Assembly (NCBI RefSeq): GCF_029873635.1
Contig: NC_080419.1
Location: 78,662,931-78,726,930 of the forward strand
From: Malania oleifera
Lineage: Eukaryota > Streptophyta > Magnoliopsida > Santalales > Ximeniaceae
Reading direction: 5' to 3'
Length of the DNA stretch: 64,000 nucleotides
Shown here: in pieces, positions 34,936 to 47,134 of the stretch
How the letters are laid out: each line of letters opens with the position of its first letter
Position numbering within the stretch: position 1 is the first letter of the stretch
The notes under the pieces: model-generated
What the model was told of the DNA's origin: nothing
What the model saw: only the letters and a program-made list of their open reading frames with translations
Databases searched by the model: none
Program-made: the position numbers and the translations under genes

Positions 34936-35940
34936 TAATGTTTTGAGAAATATATTTCCATTAGTAAATTACGTTCAATCTTTGGATTAACTTATGCAAT
35001 ACACTAACATTCACATTTAATGGTGATTTTCATCCACCTAGGCGTAATTGATAACCCTTTAAAGTTTGATTGGTCTGTCACCTTTGGGCATCCATTCCAA
35101 TCTCACTATCATTCTATCAATTATCCTGATTAATTTAATAATTACTTGAAATTTGATGCACCTTTTGAGTCAACCGTAATAATCAAATAATCATTCCATA
35201 ATAATTTTTGCAAAATCATATTTCAATTCAATATTTATAACTTTCTTAGTAAGATCACTTTGGTGACAACATGCTAACCATAATATAAACATTGATTGAT
35301 ACCTTACTCAGCAAAAAATTTGTCCAAGTTCAAAACAAAAAAACCAATTCCCCATAATGAAAATTTTACTTGGATTAACTTTTATGTAAAATCCTGCAGT
35401 GCGTGCATGCATAAATACATTTATTAATTCAATTAAATATGTAAGTGGCCCAAAGCCAAGAACCGTGCATCTCTTTTTCTGAAATTCTCGTATTAAAGCA
35501 TTTGATTTAGCAATAAGATTTTACTGAGCAATTGATCATACCTTTTGTTGAGAAAACAACATTCAATTCACAACTAAATCAATTTACTCCCCAAAATACT
35601 AGTAGAGTCCATCCATAAGTATTGAAGTTACTACAAATTAAAAATTTAAATCTACCAGAAAATAAACACACACTAAGCCTTAAGCAGAGCAGATCTAGAA
35701 CAAGTAAGCAACAAAGCCAGCAAACACTCTACATCTCGAGCAGCGAGGTTCATGATTTTAGAATCATGATATTAAAAACATAAAATCCCAATAAATCAAG
35801 CAAACATCATATAAATTTTTTCGTTTGATTCCAAAAAATAATCATGAACACAAACTTTACATACGAAACAATAACAAGATCGAAAGGTGTTAACGGAAAC
35901 GATCTCCGTATTGAAAGGAAAATCATGATAATTTCAACCA
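34936..35940 (-). other. untranslated leader of element D
   Basis: About 1 kb of AT-rich DNA between gag and the primer-binding site, with no recognisable frame. Confidence 0.6.
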
Positions 35941-35956
35941 TGGCTCTAATACCACA
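35941..35956 (-). other. primer-binding site of element D
   Basis: Minus strand reads TGTGGTATTAGAGCCA next to the LTR: the tRNA-Met primer complement TGGTATCAGAGCC with one substitution. Confidence 0.85.
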
Positions 35957-36453
35957 TGTAAGAATTTTATTCTAATATTTAGCTATTATTTGCTAAAACA
36001 AGGATGTTTAATTATTATGATAATTTCACATATATTACCTTTATGCGGAAAAATAAAAGAAACCATAATAATCACATACCAGGATAATTCTTGTTGTTAA
36101 CCAATCAAGAAGAACACTCGGAGAAATCGTTTCTCTCGTTTCACTCCGATCTCTTTTTGTACTTCACCAGATTTTTTATGGGAGAGGGCTGATGAAAAGA
36201 GAGCAAAGGTAGAGAGAGAGAGAGAGAAAACAATTTCCTATATCTCTTATCTTTCATTACCATTAGATTGTCATAAGCTACTCCCCAGTAGATATATATG
36301 AAAACCCTTCAACTTCCAACTATTAATTCTCACATTATTTTCAAAGCCAATCTCTTTAGTTAATCCATAACGTGACCATCCATTACCCTTATCATATGGG
36401 GTATATATCCTTCATGTGGGACCCATATCATTCATGTGGGACATGTCCTTATA
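35957..36453 (-). repeat. 5' LTR of element D
   Basis: Plus strand TGTAAGAATTTT to ATGTCCTTATA; partner of 10090-10561 with few substitutions, a short GA-repeat expansion at 36213-36227 and a duplicated TTCATGTGGGAC block near 36410-36440. Its last bases have changed from TTACA to TTATA, running into an AT repeat. Confidence 0.88.
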
Positions 36454-36458
36454 TATAT

Positions 36459-37395
36459 ATATATATGAGAATTTTGTTGAATGTTGAGCATGCTAATTAG
36501 AAAATCTCTTATGTTGAAATGATTTTTGCCAAACCTTGCTAGGAATTTGAATGCATTGTTTAAGGGAGAGCATGCTTAAATGAATATTATGATGAGAATA
36601 ATGAGATTGAATGAATATTTTGGTTGAATGATTTATTATAAACTTATTAAAATTCTTGTTGATAATGATCATCTTAAGCATAGTGTATATTTTATTGCGT
36701 ATATTGAGTTGATTGGAATATTTTGTTATGAAATTGAGCTTATTGAAATATCACAGTAAATGGTTCTATGGATTTCACTTTTAAGAACTCCCTCCAAAAA
36801 ACCTTTTGATAATTACCAAGAAGAAGCGAGCATAGTAAATTTTTTTTACTCCATGTTTTGAGCGGCTTTGTATTGGATTTGAATAAAACGTAGCATAAAA
36901 TTGTATTGAAATTTATCCAAATTCACCTAAATCTAAATTTAAGGTCGAAATTCATGCTCTTAAACACTACCTTAATGAACTTTTGGTGTTGATAGAGGAA
37001 AGCAAGTGTAAAGAAATTTTTTTTTTTTGAAGAATTGAGCGTGATTGTAAATGATTTTGAAAAATGATTGCAAATGAATTGAGTACAAATGTTGAATGAT
37101 ATGACCATGTGAAAATTGGACTTTGAACTTTTTTTTTTATTAAAGTTTAAATTAAAATTATTTTTCTTTAAAAATTCATATCCCCATCTTTTCCTTTTGA
37201 TAATGACAAAGAGGAAAATTTTTTTTCTAGCATGGAAAGTTTTTTTTTTTTTTTTTTTATAATTTAATTGGTATCAATTTTCTTTTAATTGATTTATGAT
37301 CAACAACAATTGGTATCATTTTTTTTTATATGATCATGCATTGGTTTTGTATCATCAATTGTCATAATTTTTAACCATGCCAAAAATTTTATGTA
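36459..37395 (+). other. 3' internal tail of element C
   Basis: AT-rich non-coding DNA. GAATGCATTGTTTAAGGGAGAGCATG at about 36550 resembles the GATGCATTATTTGAGGGGGAGC of element E's tail (31050-31072), which marks this as the normal 3' region of a SIRE-like element. Poly-T runs at 37021-37028 and 37233-37258. No pol sequence. Confidence 0.6.
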
Positions 37396-38315
37396 GAGTT
37401 GAAGAATTAAGAGAAGATTTGAAGAGTTAAGGTTCTATTTATTTGTATTTTTATTTTCTCGATTGTATTATGCTTTGTCTTGTAAAACTCTCAGAATATT
37501 TAAGACATGACATAAATGAGCTAAAATTGGAAAATTGGTATATAAACAAAAAACTAGACCCAGCCTTTGAGCCATGGGTGATTGATTGACCACAAGGGAT
37601 GGTTGATCGATCCAACTAGAAGCTGGAGGTGGTTGACTGGAGTGATAAGTTTTGCTTGCAACGATCTTATCCTTTTTTCTAGTAGTCAGTAAGCGATTGA
37701 TTGGTCTGACCAGCAAAAAAGGCTCCAATGAGTAAAAAATGATTAATTTTTTCTAATCTCTATGTGCACACACTCCAAATCCTTAAGAACATTAGAGAAA
37801 ATTTTCATACTAAATCTTAGTACTCTTACTTTCAATTCTCTCTTAATCTTTCTTTGTGCTTTAAATTGCTCCTCTTTGAAAGAAAACTCTTGAACTTCTT
37901 TTAATTATTCTTTGAGAGTGAGTTTTGTGCGAGCTTCAAAATTATATATCTTCCTTATGAGGAATTTGTGTTGTAAAATTTTTTGTATTGGCTTCCTTGT
38001 CTTCAAAAGTAAGGGGTTGTAATTTGGTTTCTTTTGTCTCCGAAAAATAATGGGGGTGTAATTGGTGTCCATGCCACTAGGAAACCAAGGGATGAGTGGA
38101 ATTTCAAAGCGATTGACCTTTGAGAGAGTGGATGTTGTGGGGAGTAGCTAAACCACTATAAAAGAATTTACAATTTCTCATCCCTTTCTCTCTTTAAATT
38201 GCTTTATTTTGTGTGACTTGCTTGACTTGTTTAATTTGCTTTAAATTTTGTATCAAACATTTAATTTTCATTAAACTCAATTAACCCTTGTCTTGGGTTG
38301 CTACTTCAACTAACT
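37396..38315 (+). repeat. 3' LTR of element C (5' end degraded)
   Basis: Aligned by eye with 6398-7330: GTTGAAGAATTAAGAG, then TAAAACTCT, TTAAGAA-TTAGAGAAAA, GCTCCTCTTTGA and the end TTGGGTTGCTACTTCAACTAACT. Divergence is clearly greater than between the LTRs of D, consistent with C being the oldest layer. Ends about 710 bp before the eIF3b start codon. Confidence 0.8.
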
Positions 38316-39025
38316 CAGAGTTATTAATTTTTTTGGTTATTGGTTTAGTTTTCAATTTGACACTTGTAATAACCGTGGTTGATTGAACTAAACCAATATA
38401 TTATAAATACATAAAAATATATATTATATAATTATTATATAATATTTCAATAATTCTTGTAATTTAAATAAAATTTTTATTAAAAAAAACAATTTAAAAC
38501 TTGAGTGGGTTACTTTTTATATTATTTTTTTAGAATTAGAAATTGGATAATAGACTTTATTTATATCAATTCATAATGTTTTTTTAAGCTTATGTAGGGT
38601 GTTGATTTAAAATTTATAAATTTAAGACTTATTAATGATTAAATTTTAAAATTTATAAGTTGGGAAAAAAATATCAATTTATAGTTAATTTAAAATTTAA
38701 AATTGAATATAATGGTTCGATTAATTATTAAAACTTGACCTAAAAATCAATCAGCTAACTGGGTTTTAATTAATCATTTAAAATGATTCCAGGTTCACAT
38801 TTTTTCGGCAGTGGAAATTTTGATTTGAGAACAGTGTGAAAGATATACTTAGAATCAGGCCCAGCCCTAGCTACTGGCAGTTCAGCCTGTCAAAACACAT
38901 ATAGTCAGATTAATTGCATTCGCAATTCATCCCTAGCTTCTGCTGGAATCGAATAACCTGTGCTGCCCTAAGTATCTCTTCTCCATCCATTTTCCCCGGA
39001 ACGAAAGAACTCAGATCTCCCAATC
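38316..39025 (+). promoter_or_regulatory. eIF3b 5' flank: probable promoter and 5' UTR
   Basis: No coding frame. The distal part is very AT-rich (TATATATTATATAA at 38410-38440). The proximal 200 bp are more GC-rich and pyrimidine-rich (CTTCTCCATCCATTTTCC at about 38978), as expected for a plant 5' UTR. No TATA box or start site can be assigned with confidence. The 3' LTR of element C ends at the left border. Confidence 0.45.
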
Positions 39026-39147
39026 ATGTCGGATGTAATATCTATGGAAGAAATAAAAGCAATATCTTCGCGTCTTCAAATCGATCCTTCGGAAATTGAT
39101 CTTAGCTCCATACGCCTCCCGCCCGGCGAGGACTTCGGAATCATAAG
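39026..39147 (+). CDS. EIF3B: eIF3b exon 1
   Basis: Start codon in the context CAATCATGTCG, first in-frame ATG after the GC-richer leader. Encodes 40 residues plus two bases; the acidic N-terminus is variable in the family. Splice donor AG|GTAAAC; intron 1 is 99 bp. Confidence 0.93.
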
Positions 39148-39559
39148 GTAAACCAAAACTGTTGTTTCTTTTTCTTTCCTGATTAACAGTCATTGTTTGG
39201 GAAAATTTTGATTTTTTCTTTTGATTGGTTTCGTGTGGGGGTTTAGTGATGATGACGATTTGCATCAAGAGGATGCGCTGGAGTTTGATGCCGGGTTTGG
39301 GAACATTATCGTGGTGGATAATCTGCCTGTGGTTCCTCGGGAGAAGTTCGAGAAGCTTGAGGGAGTTATTCGGAAGATTTACAGTCAGATTGGGACAATA
39401 AAAGAGGATGGCCTTTGGATGCCTGTTGATCCTGATACCCAGAAAACTCAAGGTTATTGCTTCATTGAGTACAACACTCCACAGGTAACCCTCCTGCCTT
39501 TTTCTACGTTGTATATCCACGCTTATATTAATTATCATTGGTAGCACGCAAATACGCCA

Positions 39560-39599
<40 letters not shown>

Positions 39600-42500
39600 C
39601 ATTAGCTTAAAAATCTACTAGTTCGTGTGCAAATTTTTTGCTGCCTTTGTTGATTGCTGAGGAGTGAAGAAAAAGAAGAGAAATTGCATTGAAGTATATA
39701 CATATACATATGTAGCATGTAGATATGTACGTTATAATTTACTTTTTTGCACGAGCTTAACATTCCATTGCTTGTGGTATGAGGCATAAATTTCAGCTTC
39801 ATGTTGGTTATTGACCAGCTGTGGAGAAGAGAAGGAAAGGAAATGACAATTGATGTTGAGTGGGATGAACTTTCTATAATGCTAGTTGTAAGAGGACATA
39901 TCACTATGATATGAATCCTTACCGAATATTTGTTGGGGCGTCCCCTCTGAGCGTTGCGCTGTACTTGTACCAACCGCGTGTAGCTAAAAGTGGGCAAGGG
40001 TGAGTTAGGTCGTCTCCTATGTGCGGTGTCAATTATGTGAGGATTCTTATATCATTTTGGACATGGGCAGGTAAAGAAGTTAGTTTAGGAAATTAGGATT
40101 AGATTAGAACTTGGAATATAGGGACACTTATGGGTAAAAGCATGAAAATTGTGGACACAATGATTAGAAGTAGAATTAATATAATTTCCTCTCAAGAAAC
40201 TAAGTGGGTGGGGGAGAAAGCTAGAGAAATTGATAAATCAGGATTTAGAATTTGGTACACTGGAAAAGATTAACGTAAGAATGAAGTAGGAATTATTGTA
40301 GACAAAAAACTTAAAAAATAGCGTTGTTGACGTAAACAGAGTAGGAGATAGAATTATAAAAATCAAGATGGTATTAGGCCAAGAGATAATAAATATCATT
40401 AGTGCCTATGCTCCTTAAGTAGGCTTAGTAGAAAATCTTAAGAGACAATTTTGGGAAGATATGAATAGTATTGTACAAGGCATACCTAGGACCGAGAAAA
40501 TATTTATAGGAGGAGATTTGAATGGACACGTTGGAAGGGATAATAAAACTTATAAGAGGATACATAGAGGATATGGATATGAAGACAAAAATGAGTCTAG
40601 GGAGATGATCTTATACTTCTCTATGTCATATGATTTTAGTATAATGAATACTTGCTTTAAGAAGATAGAAAAACACTTAATAACCTTTAAAAGTGGACAA
40701 AATAAAAGTCAAATAGATTTTTTTTTAACTAGGAGGGTAGATCATTTATCATGCTAGGATTGTAAAGTTATTTCAAGTGGAAGACTAATCACACAACATT
40801 GAGTCTTAGTGTTAGATATATGTATTAAAAAATGGAAGAAAAATGATAAAATAAACTAGTGTAAGAGAACTAGGTGATGGAACCTAAAGGGAGAAAATAT
40901 AATAAAATTTGAAGATAAAATGATTAAAGATAGGGATTGGACTATAGAGGATGGGATAGATACAAATACTTTTTGTAGTAGATTAGCTAGTTCTATTAGA
41001 AAGATAGCAAAAGAGATTTTAGGTGAATCAATGGGAAGATTCTCGAATAGCAAAGAAAGTTGGTGGTGGGATAAAGATGTCCAAAATGCAGTAAAGACAA
41101 TAAGAATTTGTTATAAAACATGACAAAAATGTAGAAACATGGATAACTTTGAAAAGTATAAGGAGTTGAGAAAAGATGCAAAAAAGACCGTAGGGAAGCT
41201 AAATACAGATCATTTAATAGTTTGTATGATATATTAGATACAAAAGAAGGGGAAAGAGATATATTTAAACTTGCTAAAGCTAGAGAAAGGAAGAGTAAGG
41301 ACTTAGAAAATGTAAAATGTATAAAGAGTGAGGATGATATTGTCTTGGTTAAGGAAGAAGACATTAAAGGAAGATGGTGAAGTTACTTTAGTAAGTTGTT
41401 TGATGAAAACCAAAAGGAAAGCTGAAATTTAGATTTGACAAATGAGGAAAGACTAAAAATATAAGATTTATTCGCAAAATTAGAGTTAACGAAGTTAAGT
41501 TTGCACTAAAAAAAATAAAAAATGGGAAAACTATAGGATCAAATGACATCCCAATTGAAGTTTGGAAATGCTTAGGTGATAACGAAATTATATGGTTAAC
41601 TAATTTATTTAATACAATTATAAAAACTAAGAAAATGCCAGATGAATGGAAGAAAAGAACTTTAATACCTATATACAAAAATAAAGGAGATATTCAAAAT
41701 TGTAATAACTATCGTGGAATTAAACTTACGAGTCATACAATGAAACCATGAGAAAGGGTAGTTGAACAAAGATTAAGATTAGAAATGAAGGTCTCAGAAA
41801 ATCAATTTGGTTTTATGCCTGGGAGATCTACCACATAAGCCATATATCTTTTAAGAAGATTAATGGAAAAGTTTACGGAGAAGAAGAGGGACATGCATAT
41901 GGTATTTATTGACCTAGAGAAAATATATGATAGGATACCTAGGGAAGTTATATGGTGAGTTTTAGAACAAAATGGTGTATGTAGTAGGTATACTGATGTC
42001 ATTAAGAATATGTATGATAGAGTAATGATTAGTGTAATGACTATAGATGGAGAAACTAGAGAATTTCCAATCACCATAGGTGTACATCAAGGATCTGCTT
42101 TGAGCCGTTATTTTTTTGCTTTAGTGATGGACCAACTGACTAAGAGTATTCAAAATGAGGTTCCATGGTGTATGTTGTTTGCAGATGATATTGTATTAAT
42201 TGATGAAACTAGGGGCAGAGTAGAGGTTGAGTTACAATTAAGGAGAGAAGTTTTGAAATCTAGAGGCTTTAGGATAAGTAGAAATAAGACAGAATATATT
42301 AAATGTAATTTTAGTAATAGTAGGAGAAATATTGGAGACAAAGTTAAACTTTATGATGAAGAAATAAATAGCATTTGTTGATTTTGATACCTTGAATCTA
42401 TTATGCAAGTTGAAAGAGAAATTGAAGATGATGTAATGCATAGAGTTAAAGCAGGTTGGGTAAAATGGAGAAGTGCTCAAGTGTGCTTTGTGATCGTAGA

Positions 42501-45500
42501 ATACCCTTAAAATTAAAAGGGAAGTTTTATAGGATAGCTATAAGACCAGCTATGTTATATTGATTAGAATGTTGGGTGACAAAGAAATAAAATATCTAAA
42601 AAGTAAAAGTTGCCGAGATGAGAATACTTAGATGGATGAGTGGTATAACACTGAAAGATAAATTAAGGAATAAACATATTCGCGGTAAGGTAGGTGTAAC
42701 TCCTATAAAAGATAAGATAAGGGAGGGACGACTCAGATGATATGGATACTTGCAATGTGGGCCACATAGTGCGCTAGTGAGGAAGAGTGAGTTAGTTACT
42801 TTGGGGGGGGGGGGGGGAAGTAGAAGGGGTAAGGGTAGACCTAAAATAACTTGGAAGGAGATAGTGAGTAAGGATTTAATAGCCCTAAATATGTCAAAAG
42901 AAATGATCCATGATCGCATAAATTGGCGGAAAAGGATTCATATGGTGACCTCACCTAGTGGGAATTAAGGTTTGGTTTTGTTGTTGTTGTTGTAGTTGTA
43001 AGAGAAATCTGTCTTGTGGATGTTAAAGTTTCAAGTGGCTTGTTGATATTTTATGTTAGCAAGGTTGAGTGGAGAGACCTTGTTCTGTGTGTATGTGTGG
43101 TGCATTTTTTAAATTTTTTATCAATTTTTTTTATTTTTAGTCTCTTGATCGGTTGTTTTAGCAGCAGTAACTTTTTATGGTTTGTTATGATGTATCATGG
43201 AATGCTTGTTGGTGCAATCAAGGTGTAGATCTATGCCTTATGTCCGGGTGCAAGAAAAGCATTCCTTGTGTATGTGGTGCCTACCATGTCATGTATTCAA
43301 AATTTCAAATTAAGTGGTGCATAGCTGAATCATTGTTTAGAAAATTGAATTATTTAAAAATCTGTTTGTGTATATATTTCACAATTTTGCCTTGATGAAA
43401 ATTAAGATGCGAAGGATGAAGAGGAAACAGCAAGCCTGTTAGATAAAATATTCCCTCGCTTTACTTTGTTTTCTCAAGTACCAAGCAAGGTGAATTAAAT
43501 TGTTGTTATTCTTATAAATGTTGTTTCTTTATTTCTCTCTCATTTTCCTATGAACCAAACATGCAGCATGAACTAATAAACAAAAATTTCTTTGCTTTTT
43601 GTCATTTTATTTTTCTTACACTTTATTTAATGTGCAACTGCTATACTGTTTGGCATATTGTGTTTTTTTTTTTTTTTTCTAGAATAAGTTGTCCTAAAGG
43701 AGAAGAAGAAAAGGATTAGGTTTGGCATTGAATAATCAATATGGCATTCTGCATATGTCACAAGGATGGCTAAATCGATGGTTTCTGGCGAGCCATTTTC
43801 TGAAGCTATGGAAGCTAGGGTTAGATTTTCCTCCACGAAACCCACAAGTTGTATCTGGTAAACCTAGGTCGATGTAAGACTGCTGAACTATCAATGCATC
43901 AGATGGCAACCAGAGCATCCATGATTTTTATGGTATACCACCAACTTCTGGCTTCTCAAATAGGCAACATCCCAGACGGGAATGCAACAGAACCAAGCAA
44001 GCATAATACTGCTGACTAAGATGAGAGGGCTGAGTGGGAGTAAATTCACCTTTGACCAAATACGATGTGTTAAGAGGCCATTAATCTTTCTTGTCAAGCA
44101 AGTCCAGTGGCACTTAATTTTGGATAATTTAGAGTTTGGTTGCAAGTTAGAGCTATTACATGCAAACAAAAACCCTCTAAAAAAAAGTTCTTTGGGTCCA
44201 ATACAAAGGCTTGGCGTTCTACCATCAGTATTCACTAGTGTTGTTAGCATGTTACAAAACCCAATAAAATTTGCATAAAGTGTATCGAATTGCATAAAGT
44301 GTTGTCAGACAAGTCTATCTATCATGTGATGCAGCCTGTATTTTGCAGGATATTTTGTTTCTGCTTTAAATAATGGTCACAGGTTGCTATAGTAATGGGT
44401 GCGGTGGAAAGCGAGATTGGTGGAAGTTACATACTGGAAGTGGGTTTAATGGCTGATTTTTTTTTTCAAGAACTCTCAACCTTGTCTATATTGATGTATT
44501 TGCATGTTTTAAGCCCTTAATCCTTTTTAATAAAAAATTTTCGCGCAATGTTTAATAAGGGTGATAAATTTATGTTGGCTTTAAAGTGCTATTGGGAGAA
44601 CAGTTACATTTCTTTTTCAGTTTTCATTGCTTTTTTTTTTTGGATAAGAAAAAATGTACTAACAGGTATCCAAAAGTGTATACAGTTGGAGGAGAACAAT
44701 ATGCCCTCCAAAGATGAAAGTAAACAAAATAGAAAAATATGTACTGCCTTCTGGTCCCTAATCAAATCAGGCAGCGGCCTACCCCAAAATAACCAAAAGG
44801 AATGGGCCAAAAGAGAAGGCCAAGAACACAGCTCTATCCCTCAACAAACATGGAGAGGTAGCGTGATCCTTGAAAATTCTCTGTGAGGTCCACAAAATAG
44901 CAAAATCTGAGCTGCAGTTTTCATTACTTTATTACCATGCATATAGACGCACCATGAATTAATCTTGTATCTGATAAATAAATTAATGAAACTAAGGCTG
45001 TGTTTAGGAGCATGGAATTCAGGGGTTGGATTTGGATGAAAATTTAATAGAATTTTGTATTACATTTTGTCTAAATCCATGCAAATCTAAATCCTAAGAG
45101 TTTCCCATAGTGCAAGTAGATTCATCTTGTAATATGCTATACACTATTAATCTATTGGGCACATAAAACCCACAATAACTTGAACAAGTTCTATTATTTT
45201 ATTGCCCGTAAGTTTTAAAGATCTAACAAACTTATACCAACATGTTGTACTTTATAATCTCATATATAAATTTTAGAATTATAACTATAAACTTGTCATT
45301 AAAACAAAAAAAAAAAAAAATCAAAATTTGAACAAGACGCAAAAAAACTAAAAAAGAAAAAATGGTCGAAATTGAACGGTGTAAAAATAACACCAAAACA
45401 CTAATATTGCAAAAATAAATAAAATTTGTGTGACAAAAAATTGTTAATACCAAACTGTTAATAGATGCATCTTTCGTGGATGTTACAAAAATAAAAAATT

Positions 45501-47083
45501 TTGTGTTGTTGTCATCCTCATAATGTCCCCCATCTCTCCTTCACACAGCTAGTTGTGATTGATATTTGAAAGGAAAAATGAGAGAAATAGAGAACCAAAA
45601 AAAATAAAGAAAGAAATTTTGTGTTTTAACATTCCTCTAGCGATCATAGCAGTTCTTCGAGGATTTGTCATGGTCACTAGATTCACTACATGATGATAGT
45701 GGTCTGTATTGGCTGCTAAGGTTGTGGTTTTTCTTCCCACTACAGTAGCACTGTGTAGCGGCGGTATAGGAACTTCAAAATCCATTATGTAATGGTTGCG
45801 GCCAAACCACGATCTTAATGTGTTGTTGTATCGTGTGATGCAGAGGCTTCAACTGCTGATCATAAATTTCAGTTGATTAGCCAGTTAAAGAAAATACAAA
45901 TCCCTTTTCCACTTTTATTCTCGGAAAGAACTCTTATGTTATATTTGGTTTGAGGCCTTATTTTATTGCATCTGACTCATCTTTTTCATTTTTCCTCTTA
46001 CAAAGGTAAAAATTTTGGGTTTAGGTAGACCATGATGTCCTCTTGAACATTTTGATTACACTGTTGATATCACCTGATTCATGAATAGCATTTGCAAACT
46101 AAGTGAACCCACATCAAGAGTTGATCGGCAGGAACATCTCGGTTACTGTAGAATTGCATTAGAATCAAATGGTAAATGTCTAAAAACCTCAACTTTTGTA
46201 GGCACAAAATGTACAGCATGCTATGCCATTCAATCCTAGAATTTGATCAGTTGCTTTGAATTACACTTGGAAGAGTTACTAGGGTTTTGGGTCTTTGCTA
46301 ATATTGGTATTTGAAACTCTACCAGTTGTCTTGTTGCTTTACTTGAGTCCCAAAATATCTGCATAATTCTTAAACATGGGCATTTGGTATTTGAAACTCT
46401 ACCAGTTGTCTTGTTGCTTTTCTTGAGTCACCAAAATATCTGCATAATTCTTAGACATGGGCATTCTTCGTATGTTGTTGCACAATTGTTAGCTAATGCA
46501 AGGATTTAAATTCCTTAGATCATGCTTCATTTCTTTTGACTTATAATATTTTCTCTCAAATGCTATATGAAAGGCAAGTTTTGATTGCTATCCATGCAAA
46601 TCATATGCAATGAAATGTTATGGCATATTTTTCTATCAGTTTGATGTTTTAAAATTCCCTTTTATCCCCTTTTTTTATTGTTGTAATATTGTTCTCTCAG
46701 TTAATTTGTAGAACATTTCCAAGCACTAGTCATGGGGGTTTTGTTTTCAGCACATTGATGCATAAAGAAATTCATCAATCCATGCATTTGATTTATTTTT
46801 TGTTGTCATTCCAGGAAGCTGAGCTTGCTAGGGAGAAGACTAATGCTTACAAGTTAGATAGATCCCATATCTTTGCTGTGAATATGTTTGAGGACTTTGA
46901 TAGGTTCATGAAAGTTCCAGATGAATGGGCCCCTCCAGAAACAAAGCCATACAATCCAGGGGTAACGATTCTACATCTCAGCATTTTGTTGTAGTAGTAC
47001 GAGCGTGCCTGTCTGCCCCTCAAAATGTAGAAGCAAAAAGTCCTTCTCTATTCCTCGTCTCTCTGTTTCTCCGTCTCTCTGTC

Positions 47084-47134
<51 letters not shown>

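Larger units (their letters stand above)
10090..36453 (-). mobile_element. element D: copia retrotransposon, minus strand, carrying nested insertions
   Basis: A minus-strand copia element with LTRs of about 472 bp (10090-10561) and 497 bp (35957-36453). Its gag/protease lies at 33702-34935 and integrase-RT-RNase H at 10852-13630; the two halves are separated by element E, its passengers and fragment H. The flanks TATAT at 10085-10089 and 36454-36458 fit a target duplication but are low complexity. The first 70 bases of the two LTRs differ by about three substitutions by eye, so it is not very old compared with element C. Confidence 0.85.
6293..38315 (+). mobile_element. element C: copia-type gag-only LTR element, host of the nest
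   Basis: Outer element of the nest, defined by a 5' LTR (6293-7330), initiator tRNA-Met primer site, degraded gag (7391-9850), AT-rich internal DNA (9851-10089 and 36459-37395) and a related 3' LTR (37396-38315). With the insertions removed (solo LTR 7455-8859 and element D 10090-36453) its internal part is only about 2.3 kb. No protease, integrase or reverse transcriptase remains in either piece, so it appears to be a deleted or non-autonomous copia derivative. The junction in gag is supported by a near-perfect target duplication of the solo LTR, and the D junction by TATAT on both sides. Confidence 0.75.
39895..42992 (+). mobile_element. RTE-type LINE in eIF3b intron 2, sense orientation
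   Basis: A 3.1-kb non-LTR retrotransposon, near the usual 3.2 kb of plant RTE elements. It contains an apurinic endonuclease region, a reverse transcriptase, and a 3' end of (TTG)n (42977-42992), typical of RTE. Perfect 12-bp target duplications flank it. Stops in both domains make it inactive. It lies in the same direction as the host gene. Confidence 0.92.
43005..46814 (+). other. remainder of eIF3b intron 2
   Basis: Mostly unassigned non-coding DNA. Contains poly-T runs (43661-43679, 44458-44466), a poly-T-headed retroposon-like piece (44628-44930), an AT-rich stretch with poly-A (45305-45320), and an 80-bp tandem duplication (46304-46463). No gene recognised. Confidence 0.5.

Noticed and set aside
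40856..42919. Minus-strand open frames in the RTE LINE
   Set aside because: Shadows of the sense-strand endonuclease and RT; AT-rich complement gives Phe/Leu/Ser-rich translations.
43735..44300. Possible coding region in eIF3b intron 2
   Set aside because: Both strands give open stretches of 70-130 codons, but none has recognisable motifs or consistent codon use, and no splice sites link them to eIF3b.
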